DNA from: Laccaria trichodermophora | Taxonomy: Eukaryota; Basidiomycota; Agaricomycetes; Agaricales; Hydnangiaceae | DNA length: 64,000 nt | Direction: 5' to 3' | Assembly: GCA_018417955.1 (NCBI GenBank) | Contig: JACTVC010000002.1 | Location: 2,666,001-2,730,000, forward strand | Position numbers and translations under genes: made by a program | The notes under the pieces: generated by a model | Told to the model about the DNA's origin: nothing | What the model saw: only the letters and a program-made list of their open reading frames with translations | Databases searched by the model: none | In this document: positions 33,904 through 47,706 of the stretch, piece by piece | Layout of the letters: every line of letters starts with the position of its first letter | Numbering within the stretch: the stretch's first letter is position 1

Positions 33904-35533
33904 ATGGACATGGAGTCTACCTGATCTTCAAAAAAGCGCAAGGACCCGCTGCCGGCTGTTCATGGACCAGAATATCAGAAGAAGAAGAAGAAATTAAGTG
34001 TGCTAAAGCGCATGATTGATGCAGTTGCAGCTGACCCTACAGCCTGCAGCCTCCTAATTGCATCATTTACTTCGGAGGGCCAGAGGATCTTTGTAGGTCA
34101 TATGGCAGCCAGGATCCTTCCCAATCTACCACAAGATGATGTTGCTTTGCTCCTGCCCCGGCACGAGTCCGATATTTACAGCAGCCTTCTGCAAGCTTGC
34201 AGCAATGCAGAGCAGCTCCCGCCACCGTTGAAATCCATTCTAGATTCTCTGAAAACTGCAAGGAAGGAGCGGAAAAGTGCTCGAAAATCACTCATCCAGG
34301 CACTGATGTACACCGGTTCGGGGAAAACACAGCGAGTGCTGCGTATGGAAAACACCGACGTGCTTTGTGTTGTGTCGCTCCAAAAACCCTATCCTCCTTT
34401 GAAGCACTGGATTTACGATAGTCCCCAGATCGCGGAAAAATGGGAGAAAAAATTTCAGCAGGACCCACAGCCAGACCCCCGGCTTTGCCGGCGGCCTATG
34501 CATCTCCTTGACCCATCACAGCTAAAATTCGACATCTTACCTCATCAAAGTTATGTTTTGCGCACTCCAGAACCCGATAACCGGCTGGTTGGAATAGTTC
34601 TGAGGGACTTCTGTCCTGCTGATGACCTTCTGGATGCTCTGCACGATACCATCCAACTGTCTGTGGGTGCCCGCAAGAGCATTAGGGTAAGCCTACACAT
34701 GCTTCACCATCCTTTCCCTGATTGAAGTTGTCATGTCAGCTTGAAGATCCAGGAAAACTTGTGCAAATTGGCTATTCAGCAGGTGCCCGAAAGCGAGGTC
34801 AGTTCCACTGGGTCAGGAACCTGCTGTCACGCAAAGTTGATAAGGAAACTATCAATGATCTGGATAAAAAGACAAGCTCCGCATTTGCATTGTTGTGGAA
34901 CTTATGCAAAATCATCCTCCCGAATGAGGTGATTGAAGACTTTGATGCATTCATGAAAAGGGAGGATATGGTTCATATGGGTGCCCCAGAGGATGCAGCT
35001 GGACATGCTATTGGGATGGGCCCAGCACTTGGATCATACACAGTGCATGTTGGGGATGTTGGCTTTGAATTCCATGATGTTGAGATGGCACCTCCATGTG
35101 GGGTTATGGCACAAAACTATGCTCGGTAGGCATATCATTCGTTTTGAATCTTACGGTTTTTTACAGCTACTGATGTATTGAAACCAGTGCAATCCATACT
35201 GAACAACAGCCACACAAATGGGCTATTTCATTGACAATCCGCAGCTCATTTGGCCCTGGACAAGGAGGGGATTTTTATTTCAGCAGATATGGTGTGCGAG
35301 TCCAAAGTGCAGAAAATACTTTGGTCTTATGGGACCCAACGGAGGAACATGGAACCAGCCTCCAGAACATCTCACCATATGAAGATTATCCATCATCTGT
35401 CCAGACTGGGCTTGCCATTGTCACCCCAGATCGTTTACCAGGAGTCTGGGGGGATTACAAGAGAGGTATGCTGAAACATGCAGATGCGAGCAACATCTTG
35501 AAGATGCATGGTGACATTGACGAGGAGTCTTAA
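33904..35533 (+). CDS. Putative double-stranded beta-helix (2OG-Fe(II)-like) dioxygenase, HxE...H variant
   Basis: I do not recognise a named protein. Three or four exons give about 500 residues. The N-terminus has a lysine-rich nuclear-signal-like stretch (KKRKDPL, later KKKKK). The middle has LVGIVLRDFCPADDLLDAL. The C-terminal part reads MAPPCGVMAQNYARAIHTEQ, then HKWAISLTIRSSFGPGQGGD, YGVRVQSAENTLVLWDP and EEHGTSLQ. That is the spacing of a beta-helix oxygenase: H-x-E, then GG, then a distal H about 58 residues on. Relatives of fungal JBP/TET-type oxygenases use H-x-D at this place, so the relation is inference. Introns lie around 34687-34740 and 35129-35187. An in-frame TGA at 33922-33924 follows the first ATG; translation may instead start at ATG 34012. 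Stop TAA 35531-35533. Confidence 0.55.
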
Positions 35534-35535
35534 TC

Positions 35536-36206
35536 GGCAGGAAAGCAGTTCAGACTTCTCACACTCGATCTTCATGCCGAATCCGGGCAGCTCGCCCTCC
35601 GCGAAGCCGGTCTTTACGACGAGTTTAAGAAGTACGCTCATCCGGAGGGTGATGCACTCAAAATCGTCAACCCAGCAGGTACCGTCTTATGGGATGAGAA
35701 CGGAGGCGACGCCCCACTCACTTTCGAGACCGCTGGTCGTCCCGAAATCGATCGGATTGATCTGCGGAACATCCTCTTGAATTCACTCAAACCACCCTGA
35801 CGATTTGAAGAGGATCATCTTGGAGAACAAAGACGGACTCATTCCTCGCACGCTATACATGTTACCCACCGGCACTCAGTGGAATTCCCATCCTGGAGTG
35901 ACCCTCATAGGTGATGCTGCTCATTTGATGACACCATTTGCGGGCGTTGGGGTAAACGGTACCATGCTCGACGCCCTCGAGCTTACACGTGCGATTATCG
36001 CTCATAAAGACGAGCGAGAGGGAAGCTTTGACCTTGCTGCGGCGATCCAAATCTACGAATCTTTTACGTTCGAGCGAGCTGAACACAACTCACATAATAC
36101 GCGGAATAGGATGCAACAGTCCTTTAGCCGCGGGGGCAGTGAGGTTATGGCGAACATGATGCAAGCGTTCCACAGCGGGGGCCTACGGTCTGGATCACAG
36201 AGTTGA
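35536..36206 (+). pseudogene. FAD-dependent monooxygenase, N-part and C-part fused by deletion
   Basis: Starting three bases after the preceding stop codon, the sequence reads TLDLHAESGQLALREAGLYD and KKYAHPEG, then RPEIDRIDLRNILLNSLKPP, the substrate/FAD domain of TetX-like monooxygenases. It is then directly followed, in another frame, by PRTLYMLPTGTQWNSHPGVT and the FAD motif GDAAHLMTPFAGVGVNGTML. The first ~45 residues with the GxGxxG loop and about 100 residues in the middle (the GADG segment) are absent. The frame stops at TGA 35799-35801 between the two parts and ends at 36204-36206. It cannot make a working enzyme. Confidence 0.75.
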
Positions 36207-36379
36207 GAACCTGAGTATACTACATTAAAGGAGTGAACTACATTATATACGAAGTCTGTCCACGAGCGTCTGTAGCTGCGAGTAAATACGAAGTAGTGGA
36301 AAGATTTGAACGAATGAAGCTATAAATATCGATTGGGTATCAAATGTTCCATACATGATGGAGCTACTCCACAGAAATT

Positions 36380-37020
36380 TTACAGTGTGATTGCTGCGCC
36401 GAGCAAAGCACTGCCAACGACGGTAACAAGACCGACGATCAGGCTGGATTGGAGGCCATGGGTAGGGAGTGCAGCACTTGACTTGCCCGTTGCCGCGCTT
36501 GCTTCAGAAGCAGCTGCGGCTGTGGCAACAGTGTATACCGAACCAAATTTGGACGTAGCGACACCAGCCCCCGAGGTAGCAAGGGTGATCGCGTCACCGC
36601 CAACGCTAGTGACGATGGTGACTGCCTTGCCGCCGATAGCTGCACGTCAAAAGTAAGATCATGAAATAAAAATGGAGGGGTCAAAGACTAACAAGTAACG
36701 GTTTGAAAGACCTGTCCAGCTTCACTGGTGATGTCCCCGCCTATGCTACCAGCCACACTTGTGACTTGACCAGCAACGGAAGTCACCCCACTGGCTACGG
36801 CGCCTCCTATAGTTGAAGTTTAGTTGGAGTAGAAAGTGATATTGGAGACGCACCTGCGCTTGTGATAGCGGAAACGACACCGCTGAGGACTAGGAAATTT
36901 GTGAGAAAGATAATGTAAAACGAGTGCAGATGGCATACTTTGACGTTCCTCAAGTTGAGGAGAGGCATATACGGAGACAGCAGACGCGAAGAGAACAGTG
37001 AGGAATATTTTTACGTGCAT
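36380..37020 (-). CDS. Small secreted Ala/Ser/Val/Gly-rich protein, probably GPI-anchored
   Basis: The first exon (ATG 37018-37020) reads MHVKIFLTVLFASAVSVYAS, a clear signal peptide cleaved near residue 19, followed by PQLEERQ. Three short introns lead to a repetitive region of small residues: SGVVSAITSAGGAVASGV, TSVAGQVTSVAGSIGGDI, KAVTIVTSVGGDAITLATSG. The end is a hydrophobic tail LIVGLVTVVGSALLGAAITL and TAA at 36380-36382. Signal peptide, Ser/Ala-rich middle and hydrophobic end are the marks of a GPI-anchored cell-wall protein. About 150 residues. No family was recognised; low-complexity proteins of this kind are common in mushrooms and their roles are mostly unknown. Confidence 0.75.
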
Positions 37021-37200
37021 TTTGAATAGTAAGAAAAAGGAAAGTGGATTGCTTTTTTTATAGCGTTGCATTTGCGCGGACTCCGGAGCCCGCGTTGCTA
37101 CGCATGGCTGTGATTGATGGCGGCAGCGGTGGCTATGTTTGATCTAATCTAATCCAATCTCTATTTTGTGTATCTAATCTTTTCATTTTGCTCTAACACC

Positions 37201-38261
37201 ATGCCTCGAGCGATCATCTCTCCCTCCGTTCTTGCCTCTGACTTTGGCCAGCTGACCGCGGAATGTAAGCGCATGATAAAGGGAGGCGCAGAATGGCTCC
37301 ACATGGGTGTGCACTACTACCCTTTTTCTTACTTACACCGTTGTCCTAACCACTTGTCCCCTAGACGTCATGGATGGGTGATCATATTCCATACATCACA
37401 TACATTCTCATCTCACTATTCTAATTGCAAGTCATTTCGTACCAAACATCACAATGGGTCTGTGTTTTGATATACACCACCCTGGCCCCTGACCAATTTT
37501 GCCAGGCGCACCCATTCTGTCCTGCGTTCACAAGGGTGTTCCAGGCATATTTATGGACTGCCATATGATGGTCGCCAATCCAGAACAGGTCATATTTTAT
37601 ACAACAAATTTTATTCTTCTCTTTTTCATCCGTAGGACAGTGGGTGGATGACATCGCAAACGCAGGTGGTTCATTGTACTGTTTCCACATCGAAGCTACC
37701 TGTATGTGATGCTGTTGCCCCTATCGCTGATCCATAACTTATGCGTCTCAAGCCGACCCTGTCTCCCTCATAAACACCATACACGAACGCAACATGAAAG
37801 CTGGCGTTGCCATTTCGCCCGATACTCCCTCAACTGCTATCACAGACGAAATTGCCAATGCTGCAGACATGCTGCTTGTTATGACTGTATACCCCGGTTC
37901 GTGTCAAGTCCACCTCTTCATTGCGCCTGCTTTGCAGACCATCCCTACTAGGACGCGGTGGCCAAAAGTTTATCGAAAGGTGTGTTCCAAAGGTTGCTGA
38001 GCTTCGAGCCCGCTTTCCAGAGAAAGACATCGAAGTTGATGGTGGAGTTGGTCCCAAAACAATCGGCGTTTGCGCTGACGCTGGTCGGTCCTTTTCTATC
38101 ATTTTCCTAACGACTATTGTGATCAGAGTTTGTGGAACACAGGAAGCAATGTCATAGTTGCAGGCACAGCCATTTTCGGATCGGAGAACCCTACGGAGGT
38201 CATTCAGCGGTTGAAAGACACTGTCAATGCAGCCCAAGCACAGAGCGGTGCTAAGTACTAA
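37201..38261 (+). CDS. RPE1: Ribulose-phosphate 3-epimerase
   Basis: The enzyme interconverts ribulose-5-phosphate and xylulose-5-phosphate in the non-oxidative pentose phosphate pathway in the cytosol. The ATG at 37201 starts MPRAIISPSVLASDFGQL, the first strand of the TIM barrel. Exons then give AEWLHM-DVMDG (catalytic Asp and metal site), HFVPNITMG, APILSCVHKGVPGIFMDCHM (metal His), NAGGSLYCFHIEAT, MKAGVAISPDTPSTAI, MLLVMTVYPG, GGQKFIERCVPKV, IEVDGGVGPKTI (second catalytic Asp) and SNVIVAGTAIFGSENP. TAA is at 38259-38261. Seven or more small introns are needed; the last acceptor is best placed at 38132 (CACAG) to keep ADAG-SNV. Family length is about 225-235 residues. Confidence 0.93.
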
Positions 38262-38617
38262 GATTAGTAGCGGGTATATATCATTTAGAATTATACATGC
38301 GAGACGAAACTGCCAACAGATAGATAGTTCGCTTGATGATTTATTAATGGGGTATAGAAATTACCAGTGCATCGTAACGTTTACATTAACATAAGTGAGT
38401 ACTAGTGGTTACTTGTTGTGATCGAGTGTTACGTTGGAACGGCAGGGCATGGCGAGAAAAAAAACAATGAATGTGCCTTACGCGGAGCGAGCACTGTAGC
38501 ATTCTTTTTCCTTGAGGGGTGGCGTCATAAGTAGGTGTCATTGTCCAGTCGTGACATGTCCATAGGCAAGAAAGAGGTCCGTCTCCTCAACGTATTTCTT
38601 TCGCGTCCATCTTTCAG
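38262..38617. other. Intergenic between convergent RPE1 and GT32 gene
   Basis: No gene or repeat is supported in these 356 bp, which lie between two converging stop codons. Confidence 0.5.
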
Positions 38618-41121
38618 TTACCAATGAATCCACTCCCCATACATGTTTGGCTGCTCTCCTCGGATATAGGACTCGAATGTTCGCTTCAGCACTGTCGCCC
38701 AATCTAAATCGCGTCTGTCGTCCTCTACATTCTCCCCTCCGTCCTCGGGAGGAATGGCGTCAGGCCCACTCGCTGTAGTAGCTGCTCGAAGACCCTGACG
38801 GGCTCTACGTTCGCCTTCCTCGAAGCGCGGTCCAAGATCAGGCCAATTCCGCGCAGGATCAAATGGTTTCCACCTGGGGGATCCGATAAACAGGTCGACA
38901 GTGTGAATTGTATCAAGGAAGATTTACCAGAAGTTGTGGAAATGGTATGAGAAGGCGCCTCGGAAAAAGCCATCAAAACCAAGTGCCTGAGGGGCTGCAC
39001 TATCCGTCGGAGGCGTATCGAAGAACTGGTCAAAGCTGAGTGGTTCCATCATCAGAAAAGTCGAGAAATCAGTTGAGGGAAATTACCTTGTAAAAAATGG
39101 TTGGGGCGGGCGCGAGAGCTGGTACTCCTCAGTATTAAGCCAGGCAGAGTCAAACAATGCGTCGGGTAGTCTGAGAAGTAAGCCCTCCAAGTGTGCTTCC
39201 TTGGTATACCGTGACACGGTCATTGGATGGAAGTCCAGATTGTTCCTTAGCGCAGTTCGAAAGAGGAATTTGCCCAGCGCAGAATTCTTGTTCAGCCGTA
39301 AGACCGCAGTGTTATACTTCTCCAACCGCGACCATCGGTACGCAAATGCGCCTCTCCATCCCCATAGTTCTTCCCAGTCACGTAGAAATATTGTATCTGC
39401 GTCAAGGTAGATGCCTCCGAACCGATGGCAAAGAATGAATCGCGCCATATCAGACAAAATGACCGAAAGACGATCATAGGTTGAGAGAGATTTGGATCCT
39501 GTGCGGTTCAACATGTCGTCCTCTCCAGTTTTGCTTGCCTTCCTCGTCGCAGATGGTTCAGCGGTCGTCCCGTTGGGTCCGGTGATAAGACCTTCTTTGA
39601 CTTTGGATGGGACATTGATGACCACCCCACCCGAATTAAAGAGATCTCTCGACCGCCATTCATCTTTCAACTCTTGGACACCATCCAGTTGTTCCGTTGT
39701 ATTCCACATCTTGAATTTAATAATGTCCTTAAATTTTGGATGCAGGAATGGCGATGCCCATGGGTTCAATCGTAGTTGGGCATACATATCGCGGACGGCA
39801 GATGGGTTAGGGACGGCAGCAGCAGGACCAGGATTAATCCACATCCAGAATTGGGGACGACAGACCTTGTTGCTAGCGTGTAGATGAAGTCCAGTATTTT
39901 GCGTGAAGAGGAAGGACAGGAGTGCGAGATAGGGCTTATCTGTAAATGGCCCAGTCCAAAACATGTGGAAGATGCGAGGATGTTCTGGATCGCAAGGCGA
40001 GTCCAAAGTGGAGTGAGCTCGAGGGCGAATAGGTTTGGCGAGGCGGATCGGAGGTGTTTCCCAAGGTACACCGCGCTTTTTCGTAAGCCCGCTGTCTGGG
40101 TCTGAACCATCATCAATTTTCGTTACCCCGGGGTCCTCAGCTTCATTAATGTCTGCCGTTTCCTCGTCCAAAGAGCGAGCGACGTGTGCGGACCTGTCGT
40201 CTTCTTCCACAAACACATATTTCCAATCATCAAATTTTCCCCTCCTTACACGCTTGCCGTTGTCAAGCCCAGCTCCAACACGAAGGACCTCTAAACAGTC
40301 ACGCACAAACTGAATACTAATGAGAGAAGTTGATGACTAGAATAAACCCAATCACCTTCTTTTCAGAAAAGTCGCAATGGTCCATCACAGTGTCTAAATC
40401 TGCGATGCTTCCAGGGGCCGGCCGCGGGGGGTATGCGACCATTGGTGGCTGAGCCTGGACATCCAGGTAAACTCGACGGGGACCCACACCTCGCGTATTT
40501 GTTGCATATGGTCCGGAAGGAGGTCGAAATCGGGAGGGGATAGATGGCCGTTGTGAGTCAAGGGCTGGGTTCTCTGGTGTCTTTTTGAGTTTGAGCTGTA
40601 TCGGTACTGTTCGTAGTTCGGGTCAAATACGTCAAGGAACAGCAGTATGGTCACCCACTATTTCGCCGACTTGGGTAGTGTCCACTATCAATTTCCCACT
40701 GCCAGATTCGCTGCAGGTCCTCACGCTTGTATACCAGAGTGGGCTGGTCACCGGTGAAGGGTGTTGGCCATTGCTTAGCATGTGTGCCAAACCGTTTAGC
40801 TAGCGCAAAGGTGGCAAAGACTATGGCCATGATTGCAAGACACAAGAGAAGAGAACCCCTCTTGCGGCCAAAACGCGTCATACTAAAGTCATGAACACGC
40901 CGAGGATTCAAGATAAGAATACGAAGGCGACGCGTTCGCAAACCTGGAATGGCGACAGAGACCGGAACCCACCAAGGAGAGAGTTGGGCTCTTCTTGCAT
41001 ATTTTTCTTGAACGGCGGAGGAAGAGGAGGAGTATACGGGGAGAGCGTTGCTGATAGATAAACGACCTCGATGTATACCATTCTGGCGTTGCGGCTTTGC
41101 AAAATACGAAGACGAGGCCAT
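38618..41121 (-). CDS. Glycosyltransferase family 32 (DXD), type II membrane protein
   Basis: The start (ATG 41119-41121) reads MASSSYFAKPQRQNGIHRGR. A Ser/Arg-rich cytosolic tail is followed by a single membrane helix (LLLCLAIMAIVFATFALAKR, about residues 90-108), as in Golgi glycosyltransferases. The lumenal domain holds GPRRVYLDVQAQPPM, VRDCLEVLRVGAGLDNGKR, HMFWTGPFTDKPYLALLSF and the GT32 signature SDMARFILCHRFGGIYLDAD with the metal-binding DAD, then FLRDWEELWGWRGAFAYRW. The C-terminus ends GEWIHW with TAA at 38618-38620. The sugar and acceptor cannot be read from sequence. Och1- and Sur1/Csg1-type enzymes share this fold. Total about 730 residues with few introns. Confidence 0.82.
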
Positions 41122-41411
41122 ACAGCCTTGTGTAGGCGTAGAAAGGTGGGACGACCAGATGAATGGTGTCGGTAGTTCAGGGGCTCAGTGTTGAGTCGTT
41201 GAAGACGGCGACGAAGAAACGGTGGAGGCACCTTCAAAATAGCGATTTAGTTTCCTTGCTGAAATTTCATCCGTGAGATGATTGTTCGCTCCCCGATCGC
41301 CTCCAAAAGCGGCCTTTTGGCAAACTCGTAAAATATATCTTAGACTCTATAAACACTACTGGTACAATCGGGGGGCACTTTCGGTTTTACATGCAATGTC
41401 CATGTGATGAT

Positions 41412-43636
41412 CTACACAGAGCCGAGCGGCTGCAGCTCCAAATCGGCGCTGTCTGTGGGCACAGACAGGACACGTAGGGTGTTGGTATGACCCAGCCCAC
41501 CCTTCCATCCCTGAACGGCAATGATCGTTGATCCAGGTGTGATGATGTTCAAGGCAAGTGCGTTGCGCAGCCCAAAGCGGATTCGATTGTCCACCTGGAT
41601 TCGAATCAGCATCAGGACATGGGGTGTCTTGCCCGTACTCACGTCAGTCTGCCACTGGTGGCCTTCAATTCCTCTGGGCTCAGGATACCAGAAGGGATAG
41701 CAGCCACGGTGCAAGTGGATCTGCCGAGAAGTTTGCTGGTTGCGAGTAACTAAAGTGGCACTTCAGGCCTGGAGCTTTGAAGATTCCATATGAAGATGCC
41801 TACCAGTGATGATTGGAACAGAAGGTCGATATTTGGAGATCAAACATGCAGTGTGTCCACTTGTGGAGAGGACGATGATAGCACTAGCACCCTGCTCGGA
41901 GGCAGCTGCTACGGCTGCGATGGCAACAGTCTCTGCGGTCTCAGTTGGCCGAGGCTGAATGCTTCGAATATCATCGAATAGGGGCGGGTAGCAGATGGCC
42001 GACTCAGCAAGAAGACAGGTTTCAGCCATCATGAGAACTGCAGTACGTATTAGCTTGTACTAGAAGCCACTGAGAAAGTGAACTTGCCAGATTGAATGGG
42101 ATAGTTGCCCTTGGCAGTTTCTCCCGACAACATAACACAATCGGCGCCGTCGAGAACAGCATTGGCTACATCGCTGACCTCAGCACGGGTGGGTCGTGGG
42201 TTGTACTATTAACAAATTTAGAAGAGAATAAGCTGGCAAACAAGGGTAAATTCACTGTCATAGACTAGAAGTCATGTCAATCGGTGAGCAGACGAACAGC
42301 CTGCACTGAAGCGTACCTCGAGCATTTGAGTTGCGACGATAATTGGTTTTCCAGCAATGTTGGATTTGGCAATCATCATCTTTTGGGCAAGGAAGACTTG
42401 GCTAGCTGGGATCTCAATTCCAAGATCGCCACGAGCAACCATAACGCCGTCGGTCTCCTTCAAAATTTCGTCAAAGTTCGCGACACCTTGTTCGTTTTCA
42501 ATCTTGACGATGATTTTGATGTTAGCACCGTCTGGTCCGAGAACTGTGCGAATATCCTTGACGTCCTGGGCTTTGCGGATGAAGGAAGCGAATATCATGT
42601 CAACTCCGTTTTTAACACCAAATAGCAAATCCTTCTTATCCTTGTCTGAAAGGGCAGGAAGGTCGACATCGGTTTTGGGAAGATTCACGCCCTTGCGGGA
42701 GCTAATGTTCCCGTTGTTCAGAGTGCGAACACGCACATTAGGGCCATCAATGGCGAGAACCAGGAGAGACAGAATGCCGTCATCCACGTAAATTAGTTTT
42801 CCAGGTGCTGTGACTTTAGGAAGATTGGTCTAGAAAGAATTTTCAGTCCACCATAAAGCGAAACAAGGAAGAGGAATGCATACATAATCAACCCACATAA
42901 CCTGGTCATCACAAGCCTCGCTGTATTTTGGGTCGGTTGAGATCACAAACTCGTGACCGGCGGAAACAGGCCACTGATAGGACCATTGAGATGCACTCTC
43001 ATGGCAAATGGATGTAACATACATCTTTTCCCTCTCTCGTCAGACCTGTGCGAATCTCAGGACCTTTCTACACGATTGTCAATTCCAGGCCGAGTCAGCG
43101 TCGTTCAAAAACTTACTGTGTCCAAAGCGATTGCAACAGGGCGTCCTTGAGGATCTTCTGTATAGAGTCAGTCAATACCGGGGTGGTTCTTATGACACAG
43201 CGTAGCTTACGCGCGACCATCTTCCTGGTATTGTCAATGACGCTTTGATGATACTCGTAGGATCCATGGGAGAAATTCATGCGAACTGTCGGAACAAGAT
43301 TCTTTTTTTTTAGCAGAGGAAGACGAAACGCCTCATCGGCACTGACCAACATTGACACCAGCACGTCGAAGCTCATCAAGCTTCTCAACAGTGTTGACTT
43401 TTGGACCTGATGAAGAGTTGAGGTGGTCAATGAGGCGAATAGGAATTTCAAACGGAGTGGTACCGATAGTGGCAATGATAGAAGTCTGTGATTTTTATGA
43501 GCTTCGAATTCTCATTGGATATGACAGCAAGTACCTTGCGGAGATATTTAGAGCTTTCTGTAGGTACAGGAACATTGGTGGTGCTCAAAGTAGAGTTCCA
43601 CTCGAGCTGGGATCGGATACCATCGGATGGGTACAT
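41412..43636 (-). CDS. PYK1: Pyruvate kinase
   Basis: Pyruvate kinase makes ATP and pyruvate from phosphoenolpyruvate in the last step of glycolysis. The start (ATG 43634-43636) reads [18 protein letters not shown]. Later exons give [12 protein letters not shown] sequence, [108 protein letters not shown] and the [17 protein letters not shown] block with the catalytic lysine (IVKIENEQG), [28 protein letters not shown] and [12 protein letters not shown]. The end [15 protein letters not shown] stops at 41412-41414. About ten introns split it. Length near 530 residues is normal. The long upstream gap (43637-44542) probably holds its promoter. Confidence 0.94.
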
Positions 43637-44542
43637 TTTTTGAGGAGTTGGTTGATGAAAGAGAGAGCAAGAGAGGGCGAATCGTTAATGGTTTAATTAA
43701 ATATCTATCTGGCGGAGCTAGAGAGGGAGGTGCCGAGTACTTGAATCGTGGTGAACGAAAGAGCCGAGTGAATCTGATAGGCTCACCACAAGAGCGAACG
43801 AGGCAAGTAAGCGCTTACAATCATCAATCGATGGTAATTACAGCCGTTTTCATACTTATCGATAGGAAAATTACAGGTACAGCCGGACTTTAAAATTTAG
43901 ATAACTGAGGACCTGACATAGATTTCGGTATGGCAGGCCTGATTAGTACAAAATAATTCAGGAGGGCAGGTTGACTCTGAAAGAACGCATAAAGTCGGCA
44001 AAAAATCAAACTAAGATTTGAGGTCAAGGAGTCCGGTGAGAATCTGTTGTGAGCCTGACAATGGAAGTCTTGAACTGCTTTGAAAATATTTTAACGGATG
44101 TGTGTCGCCAGCCAGCACATGAGTGTCATCTTCCACAGATCTCGCTTTGATCTCGTAGACAGATCTGAGTTCCGATGCGGCTATTTTAAAGATCAGGCAC
44201 GTTGCATCTTCAACGCACGCTCACCGCTATACTCGCTCAACGTTCAAGATAAGTAAGAGCATTGAGAGGTGTTGAGCCTATCAACAAGGTACAAGAACGT
44301 TCGATTCGATTGTCACATTGTTGACCTTTGCAGAATCGGCCGTCTTGTCCCATCCTTCCTCCGACGCCACGCGCTTATTTTGTCAGTGCGACAACACATC
44401 AATTGACAGCGAAGGACAGAGGCCAAATTCCAATGGTAAGTTCTATTCAATGACAACGAAAGCGTCATAACATCGCAAAAGTACACTGGAACAGACTGGT
44501 AATGTTACGTACAAACGAAAGGAACGAAGGAAACTGCCTGGC
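43637..44542. promoter_or_regulatory. Upstream region of pyruvate kinase / MCM3 3' side
   Basis: This 906-bp gap has no supported gene. As the pyruvate kinase gene reads leftward from 43636, most of the region is likely its promoter; glycolytic genes often have long ones. No site could be named with confidence. Confidence 0.4.
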
Positions 44543-47298
<2,756 letters not shown>

Positions 47299-47706
47299 GA
47301 TGGGTGTATGTGAGGACGGTCCAGCGTGGCGAAGAGCTAAGTTACTTAAAAATAAGGATGATGGGATGTGACGCGACGCGGCCGTCACACAATCACCTGA
47401 CTCTGACACTCAACAATATAACAGAGTGCCAACGAACCACTTTTTCTCTGCATGGGCGTCAATGTATGTAGCCATTAAATTGGTCACAAACGCGGAGAAG
47501 TCTTGATTCAATACTTTTACGATTGAGCCTTTTCAAATCCTCGCGGCCGCCCTAAGCAAGTGCCGCCATCACGACCGCATAATAAAGATTGCGATGGAGA
47601 TAATGAGATCGAAATGGGTTCGTCTTCACATGCTTTGCCTTTCTATCATCCAGTAGAGGAACAAAATCTGATTATGATACATGCATCTTCTAACGTACAT
47701 CCAGGC
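47299..47706. other. Intergenic between MCM3 and PRP17
   Basis: This 408-bp stretch is the MCM3 upstream region and the Prp17 3' end. No other gene or repeat is supported. Confidence 0.45.
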
